Positions 19,878 to 32,700 of a DNA stretch of 55,152 bases are shown piece after piece. Numbering within the stretch: position 1 is the first letter of the stretch; every line of letters starts with the position of its first letter. The notes below the pieces were generated by a model, which was not told the origin of the DNA, ran no database searches, and saw only the letters and a list, made by a program, of their open reading frames with translations. The stretch lies in assembly GCA_016098155.1 (NCBI GenBank), contig JAAAJB010000193.1:1-55152 (forward strand), given 5' to 3'. A program made the position numbers and the translations under genes. The stretch is from Actinomortierella ambigua (lineage: Eukaryota; Mortierellomycota; Mortierellomycetes; Mortierellales; Mortierellaceae).

Positions 19878-20329
19878 TTTATGAATCACATCCTTTACCC
19901 GCGTTCTCCTGCCATGTTCCTGTATACATTCTCCACCTCCTCCTCTCTTTCGAACATGGTCGTCATGAATACCTCAGCATCGTTCATATCTCCATTGTAT
20001 TTCTTTTTTTCTCCACTAGCAAACATCCTTTTCTTCCCTAATGTCCCTAATGGTGTTGTAGACTTGATCGCGTGGTGCAAGGTTGCCACCAAAGTACGAA
20101 TACACGTGACTTGGGCCTATGTTCGGCTCTGCCCCTTTGTCTTCTTCCCTCTTTTTTTTTTTTGTTTCTCAACTCACCTGTTTCTCAACCTCCTCCTCCT
20201 TCTTGCACCTCTACTTCTAGTTCAACCACCACCACCACCACGACCACCGTTACTACTGCGACTACTACTACTACTACCTGCCCTGACAACAACACTCACC
20301 CCATTTTATACTCGCATAAGAGCGCCGAC
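18855..20329. other. Divergent intergenic region, simple repeats only
   Basis: Holds G and C homopolymer runs (~18919-18931 and ~19045-19057), a (CACTCT)n tract at ~19846-19878, and a pyrimidine-rich leader with CCACCACCACCACCACGAC just before the antiporter start. The ORF beginning at 20072 extends the antiporter frame upstream, but that part is simple-sequence leader. No gene recognised at 19080-19870. Confidence 0.4.
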
Positions 20330-23199
20330 ATGGCCTACCATTCCAGAGCTGCCAATGTCAGCGATGATCTCGAGCATGTAGAACTGACTGGAGACGTGGT
20401 GGGCGCGAATGCTGACGACTCGCCTGTCGAGGATGCCTCTCCTTTGCCACCCAGGAACTCGCGCCGTGTCTCCATCAACTCTGCCAACTCGAATGAGTCC
20501 AACTCCACCATTAAATACCACAAGCCGTCGTCGACGGACTACGTGGTGCCCCTGTCGTCGTCCGGTGCTGCTCCCTCTGTTGCTGGAAGCAGCAGTGCTC
20601 GACCGCACATGTCTGGTAGCACCTCGTACTCTAGCGCGTCCACCAAGCGACCCAAGCCCTCGTACCGACACTCGTCTGCCGTCCTGGGGACCTATGACCA
20701 CCCACCTTCCAGCAGCACGAGTCGCCGTCGACGGCCAAACACGACCCATGGAAAACAGCGCCCTGGATCCAGCCGGTCCTCCCTCCGACAACGCAATCGA
20801 TCATCTGGAGAGGACGATGACGACGACGATGATGACGACGACGACGACGATGACGACGACAATGGCGATAGAGAGGATGATCATATGAGTAGTAACAATC
20901 ACCATCACAGCCACCACCACCACCATGCCCATGATAATGACCGCGTGAGCAATGCCGACCGGAGGTCGCAGCGATACGACTCGGACGACCAATACGCCGA
21001 CTCGCGATCGACTCACAGCCGATTGCGGAGAGCCAATTCACGACGATCGACCAGGATCTCGCCCGGCGACGACGGAGAAGACCACCTGATGGAGGGTGGC
21101 GACCCAGGCGACGAGGAGAATGACAGCGACATTGAACCATTGACGCTCAAGGACCGACAAGAGGTAGGATTGCTTTAGCCCCAGTCGAGCGGATTTCTAT
21201 GGGAAAGAAGGGGGGGGGGGACACTAGTTGCCTTGCACATGGATATCCTCCTCCTTCTCTCCTTTTTGCATACATCATTGTGCTTCAACTCCCCCACCAC
21301 TCCACCCCTGAGATCTGTCTTTCCCTGACATTTGGACCTGCAACCCGTGATGCCGTGTGCGTAGCTCTTTTTTACTCCCTCCCTTTTTTATGGTCGGCAC
21401 GCGCAACAGAAAAGCAGCAATACTGGTCGACTATGACCAGAACGGGAACCACGCGGTGCAGACTTTCTTTTCTCTAAAGAAAGGGGAGGGAGGTTGTTAG
21501 TTCGAACACTTGACAACCCGCATAGGGGATAAAGGGGGGGGGAAGAGAAAGGGAGGGAGGGGGGGTTGTTATTGAAACCTTGTTCCTTCTCAAAAAAAAA
21601 TGCTGTGTACAACACCCACCCTGGTTCGCCTACGATCATCTGACATTTTATTTATTTTCTTCTCTATACAATAGACCCTGAACCAGACGCACCCCTTTGG
21701 TCTGCCCCTGTGGAAGCCAGCCCTGTACAAAAAATCACGCTCCGTAATCCGCAAGGCCAACTCTGCCCTGCATTCCCAACCGTCGTCTGAGCTGTATCTG
21801 TCCGTGGGCAATGTGCTGTGGACGCTCTTGTTTGGCTGGTGGATGTCGCTGGCGTCGTTGGCTGTGGCGCTTCTGTTGTGTCTGATACCGTGCAACGGCA
21901 GGATCTACGGACGTGTGATTCTAGGATTGAGCTACTATCTTTTCTGGCCCTTTGGTCAATATGTCGAGCGCGAGTTGTTGCCCGGCGATAGCAGGAGTGT
22001 GATGCATTCAGGATACCCCAGCATGAGCAGTACCAGTCGACTGAGCCAATACCATCATCACCTTTCGCCACATGATGAAGCGCGACCCCTGTTATCGTCC
22101 CGGAGCAGCTCGGTCTTGGACCGGGACCGTCTCGTGACCAAGCGCAAGAGTGTCTGGTCCAGGATCGCCGAGTTCCCTGGCTTCTTGCGGACACTGGGCA
22201 CTGGCGGCATTGTGTACTATATCCTGTACTTTACCGTGATTGGTATGTTCAAGAATGTACAAAAAAAAAACTAGGGTGGAAAAGAGAGAGAGTGACATAT
22301 CTACTGATCACTGATAGCGTTCTATCCCCAACTTAGGTCCGATGCTTTTGATCGTGTCTTGCCTATGCTGGTTTATGGTGATTTCCATCCCCATGGGTAA
22401 ATTCACATTTGTGTTGGCGACACATCTGCGGCGACACCCATTGCGACTCAACTTTAAGCGGGGCAGTTCGCTCACGCTCTCGCCTCAAAGATCCGAGATT
22501 TTGCTGTGCACGTACGATGCGATTGGCTTGCAGTACTACAAGTACACTTACGACGGCACCAACATCATCTTCATCAACCTGATGCCGGTGGTCTTCTTCA
22601 CGATCATCGACGACTATTTCCTGACCAAAGTGCTCGGGCACGACGTCTTTATCACCACCCCGGCCTTTATCTTCACCATGGGTCTGGCGTCGGTCATTCC
22701 TCTTTCGTACTTCATCGGCATGGCCGTCTCGTCGATTTCTGCGCAGTCGTCGTTGGGCATGGGTGCAGTCATCAACGCCACGTTTGGATCGATCATCGAG
22801 ATCATTCTGTACACGGTGGCCCTGACCCAGGGCAAAGGATTGATTACGGAGGGTGCTTTGATCGGTTCCTTCTTTGCCGGTCTTCTTCTCATGCCTGGCG
22901 TCAGTATGATGGGTGGCGCGGTCAAGAAAAAGGAGCAAAAGTTCAACGTCAAGAGTGCAGGTAAGAAGCCAACTTTTTTTTTTTTGACTTTCGTACCTTT
23001 TGGGGACCCGAGCCAAATTTGGCAGTCCCCCCATTGATCTAACATTTGCCTTTCTCTGCCTTGCACTTTTATACAAATCCTAGGCGTTACTGCAACGATG
23101 CTCATCATGGCGCTTATTGGTGTCTTGGCACCAACCCTCTTTTACTGGATCTATGGTCGAGTATGTTATTGTTTATTTTGTTGCCTTGTCTCTTCCGAC

Positions 23200-23230
<31 letters not shown>

Positions 23231-24590
23231 CATTTTTTTTACTTATGAGATTCATGCTTTTTTTTTTTGGTTTTTTTTTTTTTTTTTTTTTTTTTACTAT
23301 GGCAGAATTCTGTTTTCATAACCAACTCTTCCTTTCTCTCTCTCTCTCTCTCCACGGAAATAGTTTGAGATTCGTTGCACGCCCTGCCCGGAAAACACCA
23401 CGACACCGGAGGGCAGCACCTGTAGCCGATGCTACCACCACCAACCCAACCCAGCAGACGACGTGTTCTTCCAGTCACACGTCAAGCCACTGATGTATTT
23501 CTGCTGCATCATCCTTCCAACAGCATACTTGATCGGTATCTGGTTCTCGCTCCGGACACACGTCAAGCAGATCTGGCATGAACCCCAACACAACCCGGTC
23601 CGCGACTCTTCCATCTACAAGAAGTTGTTGCCCATCCATATTGTTCAACAGTTGCTGCATTATGGAACGGGTAGTCAGCACCCGAATACCAGCGGTGGCA
23701 GTGGCGATGGAACTGGCAACCACTCGGGTCGGCCCATGTCGTCGGCCAATGATGCCGAGCTTGGACAGTTTATGAATGGACACCAGGTACCCAACTACCA
23801 GTCGACATCGAATACAACAGCAACAGGAGGAGGATTGGGCGATCACCGGGCGTCATCAGCAGCGGCGGTTGGAGGGTTACACCAGGATGCCGGTGGATCA
23901 TCGTCGAACCTGCACAACAACCACCCGCACCCAACGTCAACACAAGGATTGCTCTCATCGTTCAACATGGAGCAAGACCTGCACGGGCTCAAGCACGACC
24001 ACGGCGGCGAGGAAGAGGAAGGGGAGGAGCACGGCGGGCATGATTCTCCCAACTGGTCCAAGGCCAAGTCGGCGACGGTGTTGTTGGGATGTACAGTCCT
24101 GTATTCGATCATTGCCGAGATTCTGGTGGATGCGGTGGATGCGGTGTCGTCGATTGACGAAAAGTTGCTGGGATTGACGTTGTTTGCGCTCGTGCCGAAC
24201 GTGACAGAGTTTATGAATGCGATTTCGTTTGCGATGTACGGCAACATTGCGCTGTCGATGGAGATTGGATCTGCGTATGCGTTGCAGGTGTGTTTGATCC
24301 AGATCCCGGCGATGGTGGCTGTGTCGGCTTGGCTGCACTGGGGAGAGGCGTACCCGGCATGGAACACGACGTTCAATCTGATCTTCCCGCGGTGGGATGT
24401 CTTTGGAATGCTGTTCTCGGTGTTCTTGCTGACGTATACGTATATCGAGGGCAAGAGCAACTACTTTAAGGGCAGCATCTTGATCCTGTCGTATGTGGTT
24501 CTGATGGCCGGCTTTGTCTTTGCGCCGGGCACGCCCGAGAATGGCGACATGTCGTTTGTGATGCGCCAGATCGCTGGCGGAGAGTTGTAG
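20330..24590 (+). CDS. Vacuolar cation/H+ antiporter of the CAX superfamily, Vnx1-like
   Basis: Five exons in phase: 20330-21163, 21675-22242, 22337-22960, 23084-23160 and 23364-24590, giving 1,109 residues. The first ~270 residues are disordered, with a run of 16 Asp and a His-rich patch (HHHSHHHHHAH). The core then follows yeast Vnx1 (YNL321w): RQE-TLNQTHPFGLPLWKPAL, multiple membrane helices, GAVINATFGSIIEIILY (first ion-binding alpha repeat), GVLAPTLFYWIYGRFEIRC with a small Cys cluster (CTPCP...CSRC), and PNVTEFMNAISFAMYGN (second alpha repeat) near the C-terminus. Vnx1 exchanges Na+ or K+ for H+ at the vacuole; CAX relatives move Ca2+. The long acidic/His segment and a Gly/Ser/Asn loop (~residues 765-900) are species-specific insertions. 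Which cation is carried cannot be told from sequence. Confidence 0.9.
23199..23296. repeat. Poly-T tracts inside an antiporter intron
   Basis: Two long T-runs (about 26 and 24 bases) with short interruptions lie in the intron 23161-23363. They supply an extreme pyrimidine tract, and length errors in sequencing are likely here. Confidence 0.9.
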
Positions 24591-25788
24591 ACTTTTTTCA
24601 AGACACCCAAAAAAAAAGTTAGAAAGAACGAATGAATGAAAAAAAAGTATCTTTCCAATAATGAAAGTATGAAAGTATCTGTCGCTTCCCAACGGTGCGC
24701 AGCGGGAACCCCTATGGGAGAGAAGAGGGGAAGACCGTCGTTGGTGATTCGTTGATGTTTGAGCCTATGGTGAAGAATGTAGTCCCGCCACATGGTGAGA
24801 GGGATACGAGACATTCCCCTCCCTCCACCCTTCATAGACGCAGTTACACCGTGGTAGTTGTCAGAGATGGAAGCCTAGGACGGAGGTGCCCCCCCCCCAC
24901 TCATATCAGTCCGATGTAGGTGGGGCCAAGAAGGTTTTGACCATTCAGAGCAAGCCTTTGTCCCTCAAAGTTCCGGAGAGCGAGTTCCTTTTTCGAGGGG
25001 GGTTGAGTGTGGGGTAATATCGTTATGACCATCCATCCGTGGAGAAAGAGAGGAGAGATAGAGAGAGAGAGAGAGAGAGAGAAAAGTGACAGACAGACAA
25101 AGAGATAGATAGAGACGGCCGATGTACCTTCCTAACGGCCGATCTACCTTCTACAAATGTAGTCAGAGGACAAAAGGTGATAGCGATGAATCACTCCGCT
25201 ACGGCACCTCCATCACCTCTATAATCACCTTGCGCATGACTAAGTGATCTGCCGAAGGTCCGAGTTGTACTTTTTTGTACCCCCATTTTCAATACTACCA
25301 GCAGGGTGTATGTACGGGAGCAAGTCGTTTCACCCTGTCTGGCTCCAAGGGGGAGAGGGCTTGCTCAGGGGTGTGTGTAGAGACGGATGGGCGCCCCACT
25401 TTTTTTTTTCTCTCACTCTCTCACTCTTCACAGAGTGACAGTGTGTGAGCGAGTGCACTATACCTAATAATATGTGTGTGAGTGTGTGGATGTGCGAATG
25501 CGGAGTGAGTGAAAGGTCGGTTATGGCTCTAGCGAATCAGAGTGCAGCAGAAAGCCAAAAGAGAAAACTGGAGTCACCCCCGTAGAAAAAGAAGCGAACG
25601 GCGAACATTGTTCTTCTCTCTTTCTCTCCTTTCTTCCTCTTCTTCTTTCATTGTGAACTTTTTTTTTTCTTTTTTTTTTTTTTTTTTTCATTCTCTCCTC
25701 TCTTTCTTTCATCACTTAAATACACACACCGCGCAGCTGCAGCTTTTCTGATTCATTCATCCATTCGACAATAGAATTCACACACATT
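24591..25788. other. Intergenic, simple repeats only
   Basis: Contains a (GA)n run at ~25050-25082, two tandem ~20-bp copies of ACGGCCGATNTACCTTC at 25115-25153, TG-rich sequence near 25440-25490 and a T-rich leader at ~25610-25710 upstream of the MoaA start. No coding region recognised. Confidence 0.4.
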
Positions 25789-27823
25789 ATGCTTCTGACA
25801 AGGCACCACCGCGTTGCTGCCACTTCATGGAATGCATGCATCCACGGCCGCCGTATGCACTCCACCAGCCTGCCAGGGGCACCCCCTGCTGCAGTGCTCC
25901 TCAAGCACACAGGGCGTATCGGATCGCAGTGGGCAACGACCCCAATGGCAAGAAACTCTTCAGGACTCGTCTCTGCAACCGCTCGCACCTGGTCGGTTAC
26001 ACCTCGCTTCGCCACCGCCACCACATCTGCTGCAGCTCAGAAACGGCATCTGTCCAGCGCTGCACCGGCTGTCGCCACCCCCGACGAAGAATTCCTAGCC
26101 AATCCTGCCGTTGACCCCAGGGAGGACTCTCGCGAACGTGCAAAGGTAAGACGGAGCATTCTCTTTTTTTTCAGGGGGGAGCAGGGGAAAGAGAACACAC
26201 ATAGGTTGAATCTCTAGTTGTCAAGCATTGCAAGTGGTCCATGAGAAAGAAGAAGGAGGGGGGGGGTCTGCTTCGTGTGACAAATAATGAACCATATGTC
26301 AGTACTATTACTTACTGTCCCTCTTCTTCTTCTTCGTCCGTACTCTTCTTTGAAACTGTAGGCACGGATAGCAGCCATTGACAAGGAACGACCGTTCTCG
26401 CCCATGTTGACAGACAAGTTTAGTCGACAACATACCTATCTGCGCATCTCTCTGACTGAGCGATGCAATCTGCGCTGTAAGTTGCTGGGAACAAGTCTTT
26501 TGGTTAGCTCCCCTCGCGAAAGGGAAGGGGAGGCATGGGTGCACAAGGAAGATCCTGCCGTCCTACCCTTTTTTGCCAATGGGAAGACCCTCCGCATGCA
26601 GACTAACCGCGCACTTTTTGTTCCCCTTTTGCTGCCTATCTATCTACATCTACACTTTTTTTTTCTTTTTGTTTGTTTTCTTTTCTCTCAAAGGCACATA
26701 CTGCATGCCTGCAGAAGGTGTTGAGCTATCACCAGCTGATAGCATCATGACGACTCCTGAGATCATTCGTCTGGCGCGGTTGTTTGTCGAGGAAGGTGTG
26801 ACCAAGATCCGTCTGACGGGCGGCGAGCCGACAGTGCGCAAGGACATCAACGACCTTGTGCAGCAATTGGGTGAGCTTCGGCCGATGGGACTCAAGACGA
26901 TCGCCATGACCTCGAACGGTATCGCGCTGAAGCGCAAGTTGCCGCATTTGATGAGCCATGGAATGAATCTGCTCAACCTCAGTCTGGACACGCTGGACCC
27001 CTTCAAGTTTGAGATCATGACCCGCCGCAAAGGGTTTGAACGGGTGATGGAGACGATCGACGATGCGCTAAGATTCGGCATGGACCCCGTCAAGGTCAAT
27101 TGCGTCGTGATGCGTGGTACCAATGATTATGAGGTGCTGGATTTCGTCGAGATGACCCGTAGCAAGAAGATTGATGTGCGCTTTATCGAGTACATGCCTT
27201 TTGGAGGTAAGTCTCTCACCCCCCCCCCCTTTTCTTCATCCCCTTTTTCCCCTCCAAGTGCGACATGCCTGCATGTAAATGCAGTGTATGCACGCAGGAG
27301 TGATCGGTGGTTTTGATCTTTTGTTTCGTGAGGGTGAGGTGGGAACTTTTAAAACCAAAGCGTGATATGGGGCGATTAACCAAAATGTGCTATGCTGTCT
27401 TGTTATCACTATTGATACATAGGCAACAAGTGGAAAGAAAACAAGTTGGTGCCTTACCAGGAGCTGATCCAGCGCATTCAAAAGGTGCATCCGACCTTCA
27501 AGAAGCTGGTGGACGATGCCAACGACACGTCCAAAGCATACCATGTTCCCGGTTTCGCCGGCCAAGTTGGATTCATCACGAGCATGTCGGACCATTTCTG
27601 TGGTACGTGCAACCGCCTCCGGATCACAGCCGACGGCAACTTGAAGGTGTGCCTGTTTGGTAACACCGAAGTATCACTGCGGGACATGATGCGGCAGGGC
27701 AAAACAGACGATGAGCTGCGGGAGGTGATTGAGATGGCAGTCAAGAATAAGAAGAAGCAGCATGCAGGTATGTCAAACCTGGTCAACATGAAGAACCGGC
27801 CCATGATTCTCATCGGCGGGTAA
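25789..27823 (+). CDS. GTP 3',8-cyclase (MoaA / MOCS1A), first step of molybdenum cofactor synthesis
   Basis: Radical-SAM enzyme that turns GTP into 3',8-cyclo-7,8-dihydro-GTP, normally in mitochondria. Exons 25789-26145, 26362-26476, 26694-27206 and 27423-27823 are in phase, giving 461 residues. The first ~110 residues are rich in Arg, Ser and Ala with little acid ([18 protein letters not shown]...), as expected of a mitochondrial presequence. Core motifs: [19 protein letters not shown], the CxxxCxxC cluster CNLRCTYC (split by intron 2), [30 protein letters not shown] (split by intron 3), the second Fe-S site [11 protein letters not shown] with a further Cys at LKVCLFG, and the functionally needed C-terminal Gly-Gly (PMILIGG). 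A strong donor CAG|GTATGT at 27768 inside the last exon allows an alternative mRNA that skips the stop and joins to the MoaC exon at 28512. Confidence 0.95.
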
Positions 27824-28511
27824 AAAAAAATCTTCAAGCGCGTCATCAGGTTTGAAGAGACCATTGATGCGCGAAAAAAAAAACAGACAACACTGCATGG
27901 CTGCGCCACACATACACATCTTCATACACGCCACATCCACTTCTACCTGGTCGTTCGGGGGGGTCTACCTATCACTTCCCCGCCATTACCTTCGTTTCAG
28001 TCCCAAGTGCAAAGACTGAGTTGTATATCATCCCATCTTCGACCATCTGCACCTTGTATTTTTTTCTCCGACCACCTATTCATTTCGGATCAACAACGCC
28101 CCTGCCTTTTCTTCACCCTCCTCCAACACATGCCCTCCCCCTCCATTCTACTCTACTTTTCACTGTCATCGCTACGCCATATTGCCCTATGCCCCCTCTT
28201 CGAGTACTTCAGACACCATAGAGCCCTCACTGCCTGCCTGTCCCCCATCCTCCCTCCTCACCCTCCATGAACCTAATAAAACACAAATTTTACACTGCCG
28301 CGAGAGAACGGCTCCCATATCTGTTCTCCATCGAGGGCTCTGTAACTTTTGTTGGTCATTGTGCATCTTGCTGCATGTGTGTCCGATCGACCATACTGAC
28401 CTTCAACTCTTTTTGTTCTTTTTTGACTTTGCCCTTATTTATTTAATTCATATACTCTTTGCGTTTTGGTTGCTTGAAACGAAAACAAAGACAAGAGTGA
28501 GCAACTACCAG
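27768..28511 (+). other. Facultative intron / intercistronic spacer between MoaA and MoaC
   Basis: If spliced (donor CAG|GTATGT at 27768; acceptor ACTACCAG at 28504-28511) the last MoaA codons including Gly-Gly and stop are removed and MoaA is fused in frame to MoaC: ...KKQHA + V + LTWQDF. The one-base remainder before the donor and the two-base lead after the acceptor match. If retained, the mRNA is bicistronic: MoaA ends at 27823 and MoaC could start at the in-frame ATG 28553. The interval itself is CT-rich and has no coding features. Confidence 0.6.
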
Positions 28512-28785
28512 TTTTGACATGGCAAGACTTTGCAAAGTTCATTTCCGACGACATGGGCGCACAAAAGCAACAGCCGCTGCCATTTTCGTCGCTTAAAATG
28601 TCAAAGACCCATATCCTGCCTACGACAGAAGCAGCAGCCAACAACCATGTGAGGGCTCACCAGGGTCACTCGACAATACAGTTTGACCCCCGATCCCCAA
28701 GAAGAACAAGGACACAGCAGCGTGCGCCCACACACTTCCTTTCAGGGACAAGGATGACGACGATGACAGCTACAACAACAGCAGC

Positions 28786-28819
<34 letters not shown>

Positions 28820-29428
28820 CAGCCCTGGCCATGGCCTTGGTCGACAACAGTTGTGGCAGCGCTTGGCGGCTCCACGCGCCTCTTTTCGACCACAGCAACC
28901 GTATCGTCTGCAGCCAACGATGATGACGATCGCGGTCATGGCAGGGGCATGGACTACAGCAGCAGCAACAACAGCAGCTACAACAACAGCCCTGCGCCAA
29001 TCTCCTCTTCCTCCATCTCTGCCACCCCAGCGAGCGGCAGTGACATCAACAACAACAACAACAACAACAACAATATCAACGATGAACCGCGTCTGACGCA
29101 CACGGACCCAGAGACCGGGCGGGCCTCGATGGTCTCCGTGACGGAAAAGGCGATCACGTCGCGGACAGCGACAGCGACGGCGTCGATCTGGCTTCCGGCA
29201 CTGGCGTTTGATCTGCTGAAGCACAACAAACACAAGAAGGGCGATGTGCTGACGGTGGCCCAGATCGCGGGCATCCAGGCCGCCAAGCAGACCTCGAACC
29301 TGATCCCGCTCTGCCACCCACTCTTGCTCACGCATATCGCGGTGGATTTGGTGCTCAGGGAGAACAACAACAACAACAACACTCAGAGTCGTGGTGGCAG
29401 TGATATGAATGATGATGATGATCGAGAA

Positions 29429-29463
<35 letters not shown>

Positions 29464-29767
29464 GGTGGCGGTGAAGGAGAGTAGGAAACAACAAGAGAAT
29501 GATGATAAGGATCAGAAAGAGTCATCAACGCCGCGCGATGGCTGGGTCCTGATCGAGAGCCGGGTCGCGTGCAAGGGCAACACGGGCGTGGAGATGGAGG
29601 CTCTGACGGCGGCGTCGGTCGCGGCCCTGACGGTGTTTGACATGTGCAAGGCCGTTGGCAAGGACATGGTCATTGGCGAGATCAAGGTCCAGGAGAAGAC
29701 TGGCGGCAAGTCGGGTCATTACCGCCATGGACAGCAAGGATCTCAACGTCGTAGTCATGGTATCTAA
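28512..29767 (+). CDS. Cyclic pyranopterin monophosphate synthase (MoaC / MOCS1B)
   Basis: Converts the MoaA product to cPMP. The frame runs from a 3' splice site (28512) to TAA at 29765-29767; the first in-frame ATG is 28553. It can therefore be the C-terminal part of an 861-residue MoaA-MoaC fusion (as in Aspergillus cnxABC and vertebrate MOCS1) or a second cistron. After a low-complexity Thr/Ser/Asn-rich linker (residues to ~190) the MoaC fold begins at [20 protein letters not shown] and shows [40 protein letters not shown] and MCKAVGKDM with the conserved His, Asp and Lys, then [10 protein letters not shown] ~60-residue insertion with 11-12 histidines encoded by (CAT)n lies between [10 protein letters not shown] and GWVLIESRV, at the position of a beta-turn in bacterial MoaC. 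Confidence 0.9.
29428..29464. repeat. (CAT)n microsatellite coding for poly-His in MoaC
   Basis: Eleven to twelve CAT repeats in frame give a His run inside the MoaC domain insertion. A related (AAC)n tract at ~28777-28818 codes for Thr in the linker. Confidence 0.9.
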
Positions 29768-32700
29768 ACTCTACACAAAATAAGATAGAGGGAGGGGAGT
29801 TTAAGCGGCAGGGCGGGGGGGGGGAGGTGGCGCGAATAAGGAAGCAGAGAGAGAGAGGGGAAGAAGGATGAACATGGTATCATAAGGCCTAGATCTTTTT
29901 AGGTTGTGGGAAACAAATAAATTCCCCGGGAGTTTACAAAAAAATAATAGCTCATAGCGGTGTTGCCCAGGGAAGGTAAAGGGGGTGGGATCTATCCAAC
30001 CCTGGATTCTCGATGGTGGTGCCTTGGAACTCTGAGGCACCGACGCCAAATATGAAGGAGAGAGATGTATCGATGGCGAGTGAGAACGAAATAAGCGCGT
30101 TGGGGGGGGGGCAGACAGTGGATAGAGTAGAATATGGGGAGAAGGAAAGCTGGGGAGGGGGGGGTTAGTGCACAGTTCGCTCAACTCTACTATCATCCAA
30201 CAGCCCTTTCTGTTGGTCTGTCTGTCTGTATGTCTGTCCGTGGATTTCATCGATACAAACATTGCATGCGCTGGAAATAGATTTTTTTTTTTTTTGTAGT
30301 AGAATAGTAGAGTGTGGATCAACATATGTGGAGAAAGAGTATGTGTGAGAGCAGAGCAACAGACTCGGACTCAGGAATCTCAATTTCAGGGATGGGGTAC
30401 CGATGCTGTTGCCAAGGTACTTGGACCGGACTGCATTGGACTACACTGAACTGTACCAAGAAACGAGAAACACAAAAAAAAACAGGGCGTGTGCTGTGAA
30501 CGGGATGAACAACGAAGGGGGGACAAACGGGGCGCGTGCATTGTTTGGATCTACTCTTTTTTTTTCTTGGCTGGCAGCTGCGATCAACCAGCCGTCCTCT
30601 GTGAATGTATGATGGTACTGTAGATAAAACAAAAGAGAACAAACAGCCCCTCTCTCACACACATATAATACACACACGACAAACCACTTGCACGCACGCT
30701 CCCCCCTCTCGGTCATTTTATTACTCTTTTTTCTTTCCTCGACGCCAACTGTGCAAGGGCTCTGTCTTTCCTTCTTTCTCTCTCTTTGTTTCTTTCTCTC
30801 CTCTTTTCCTCCATCGTCCTATCTCATTCACCTCCATCATTCTTGTCTTGGCCATTTCCATTCTCGCTTTGCGTGCAACCATTCATTCTCCATTCAACTT
30901 ACCTGCCCCCCTTCTCCCACGCACACTGTCTCTATCTCCCTCGAGTAAACTCTAGATAAAAAGGTAACGAATCAGACGCAACCCCTGGATTCGACCGTCA
31001 TCACACATGCACCAGAAGCATCACTGCACAGGGTCCAAGTAGATCCTGCATCCTCACCCTTCCCCCTCTCTTCTCTCTCTGTCTCTCTCTATCTCTCTCT
31101 CTCTACAATCCTTTCTCCCACCGTCCCCTCCTTCCTTCCATACGACTACACGATCTGCACCAATGCATGTCCACCCTATTACTACCCCACCCTCCGGTTT
31201 CTCAAACGTGCGTTGCATTTCTTCGATCATGGAGATCGGGCCGTTGTTCTCCATTTTAACCTTATCTCCCTACAAACGTTCACTCATCATCCGTCCTTCA
31301 AAGTTGACAACTATCTTTCCTTTCCAGCGCTCACCTTTCCTCTTTTCTTTTCATTGCTTTAACGAGGAATGGACATACTAGCTTCTTAGCAAATCATTTG
31401 TTTTTTTTTTCAATGTTTCAATCAATCCTCAATCGACTCTTTCCCTCCTCTACTCTCCTCCATTCTTGTTCTCGAAATGTCATCCAACCAACTCGGATCA
31501 CAACACCATTATCTTCATCATCATCGCCTCATACCCTCCAGATGACTCTACAATTGTCGAACAAAGGGTAAACAAAACAGGGCGGGGGGGGGGTCTGCTA
31601 GCTCAATGGCTGTGCATCTCTCTCTCTCTCCGCTCTCCTGTCTCGACCACTGTGACCACTGTACCTCTCTCTTTCTTACCCACCCACCCTCAGCCCAAAA
31701 CACATAATAGGGAAAAAGAGAGTGTGTGAGAGTAAAAGGGTGGTGGGTGTGTGTGGTACGGTGTGGTGTGAGATGAGCAATAGGGCTTTATTTTCTTGGC
31801 TTGCCCCCAAATGAACAAAAGGAGAGAGAGCATGCCTGTATTTCAGTGCCCAAGTTATTTCATGCTTCCCCTCTCTCCCCTTCCCTCTCCAATGGCTTCT
31901 CTTTTTGGATTTCGAGGGTAGGTACATGTATCGTAAAGGAATTTCCTACCAGACTCTCAGTTTTCTTGGAATTGTGGTCAAGATCTCATTGGACCCGCAG
32001 GGCCCTGGATGTGTGGGTGGGTGGTTCTATATCTTTGTTGTCGGCGCACCCAGGCCTCTTCCTCTAAAGACGCGTCGCGTCGGCTGACCATTGGCTCCTT
32101 TGTAGAGCAATGGTTCACAGAGCGGGCGAGCGAGAAAGAGAGAGAGACAGAGACAGAGAGAAGAGTTGAGTACGCTATTGGACACACACCAGTTGTTTGT
32201 GTCGCGAGAAACATGTCTACCCGCTCATCTTCGGTTCTCATATTCCAAAAGTACTACCGATGGTTGCACACACTCACACACCCCACACATTTGTACATCC
32301 CTGGGAGTTGGACTCGACGAAAGAGTCCTTCACATGTGCACCACCTTCTCCCTCCCCCCCATCAACCAGTGTGAGAGCAATTGTTTTGTCGCAGTGTTCA
32401 AGCTAACTGGAGAGCGAAACAACAAGCCCGGCACAATGTTTAAACCCCCTCCCCTCCCATGGAGAAACAAGGCAAAGACCTGTTTTAGCGGCTCTTTCAT
32501 TTTGCTCGAGTCAGATGTGGGGGGATAGAGGAGCGACGACAAAAGATTGAAAAGATAGAGCTATCGATCGCGCCGTTGACTTGAACGCAGCAAAACGACA
32601 CGACGAAAGGCATTTTTTTTGTAAACCACATTTTCCCATACTAACCACGACCACGAGGAGAAGTGATGGTGGTGGCAAAGAATGGTGATTGAGCAACAGA

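Noticed and set aside
20072..20329. Upstream extension of the antiporter first exon
   Set aside because: Simple Thr-rich leader (ACC/ACT repeats) and no matching part in Vnx1 proteins; the ATG at 20330 begins normal-looking sequence.
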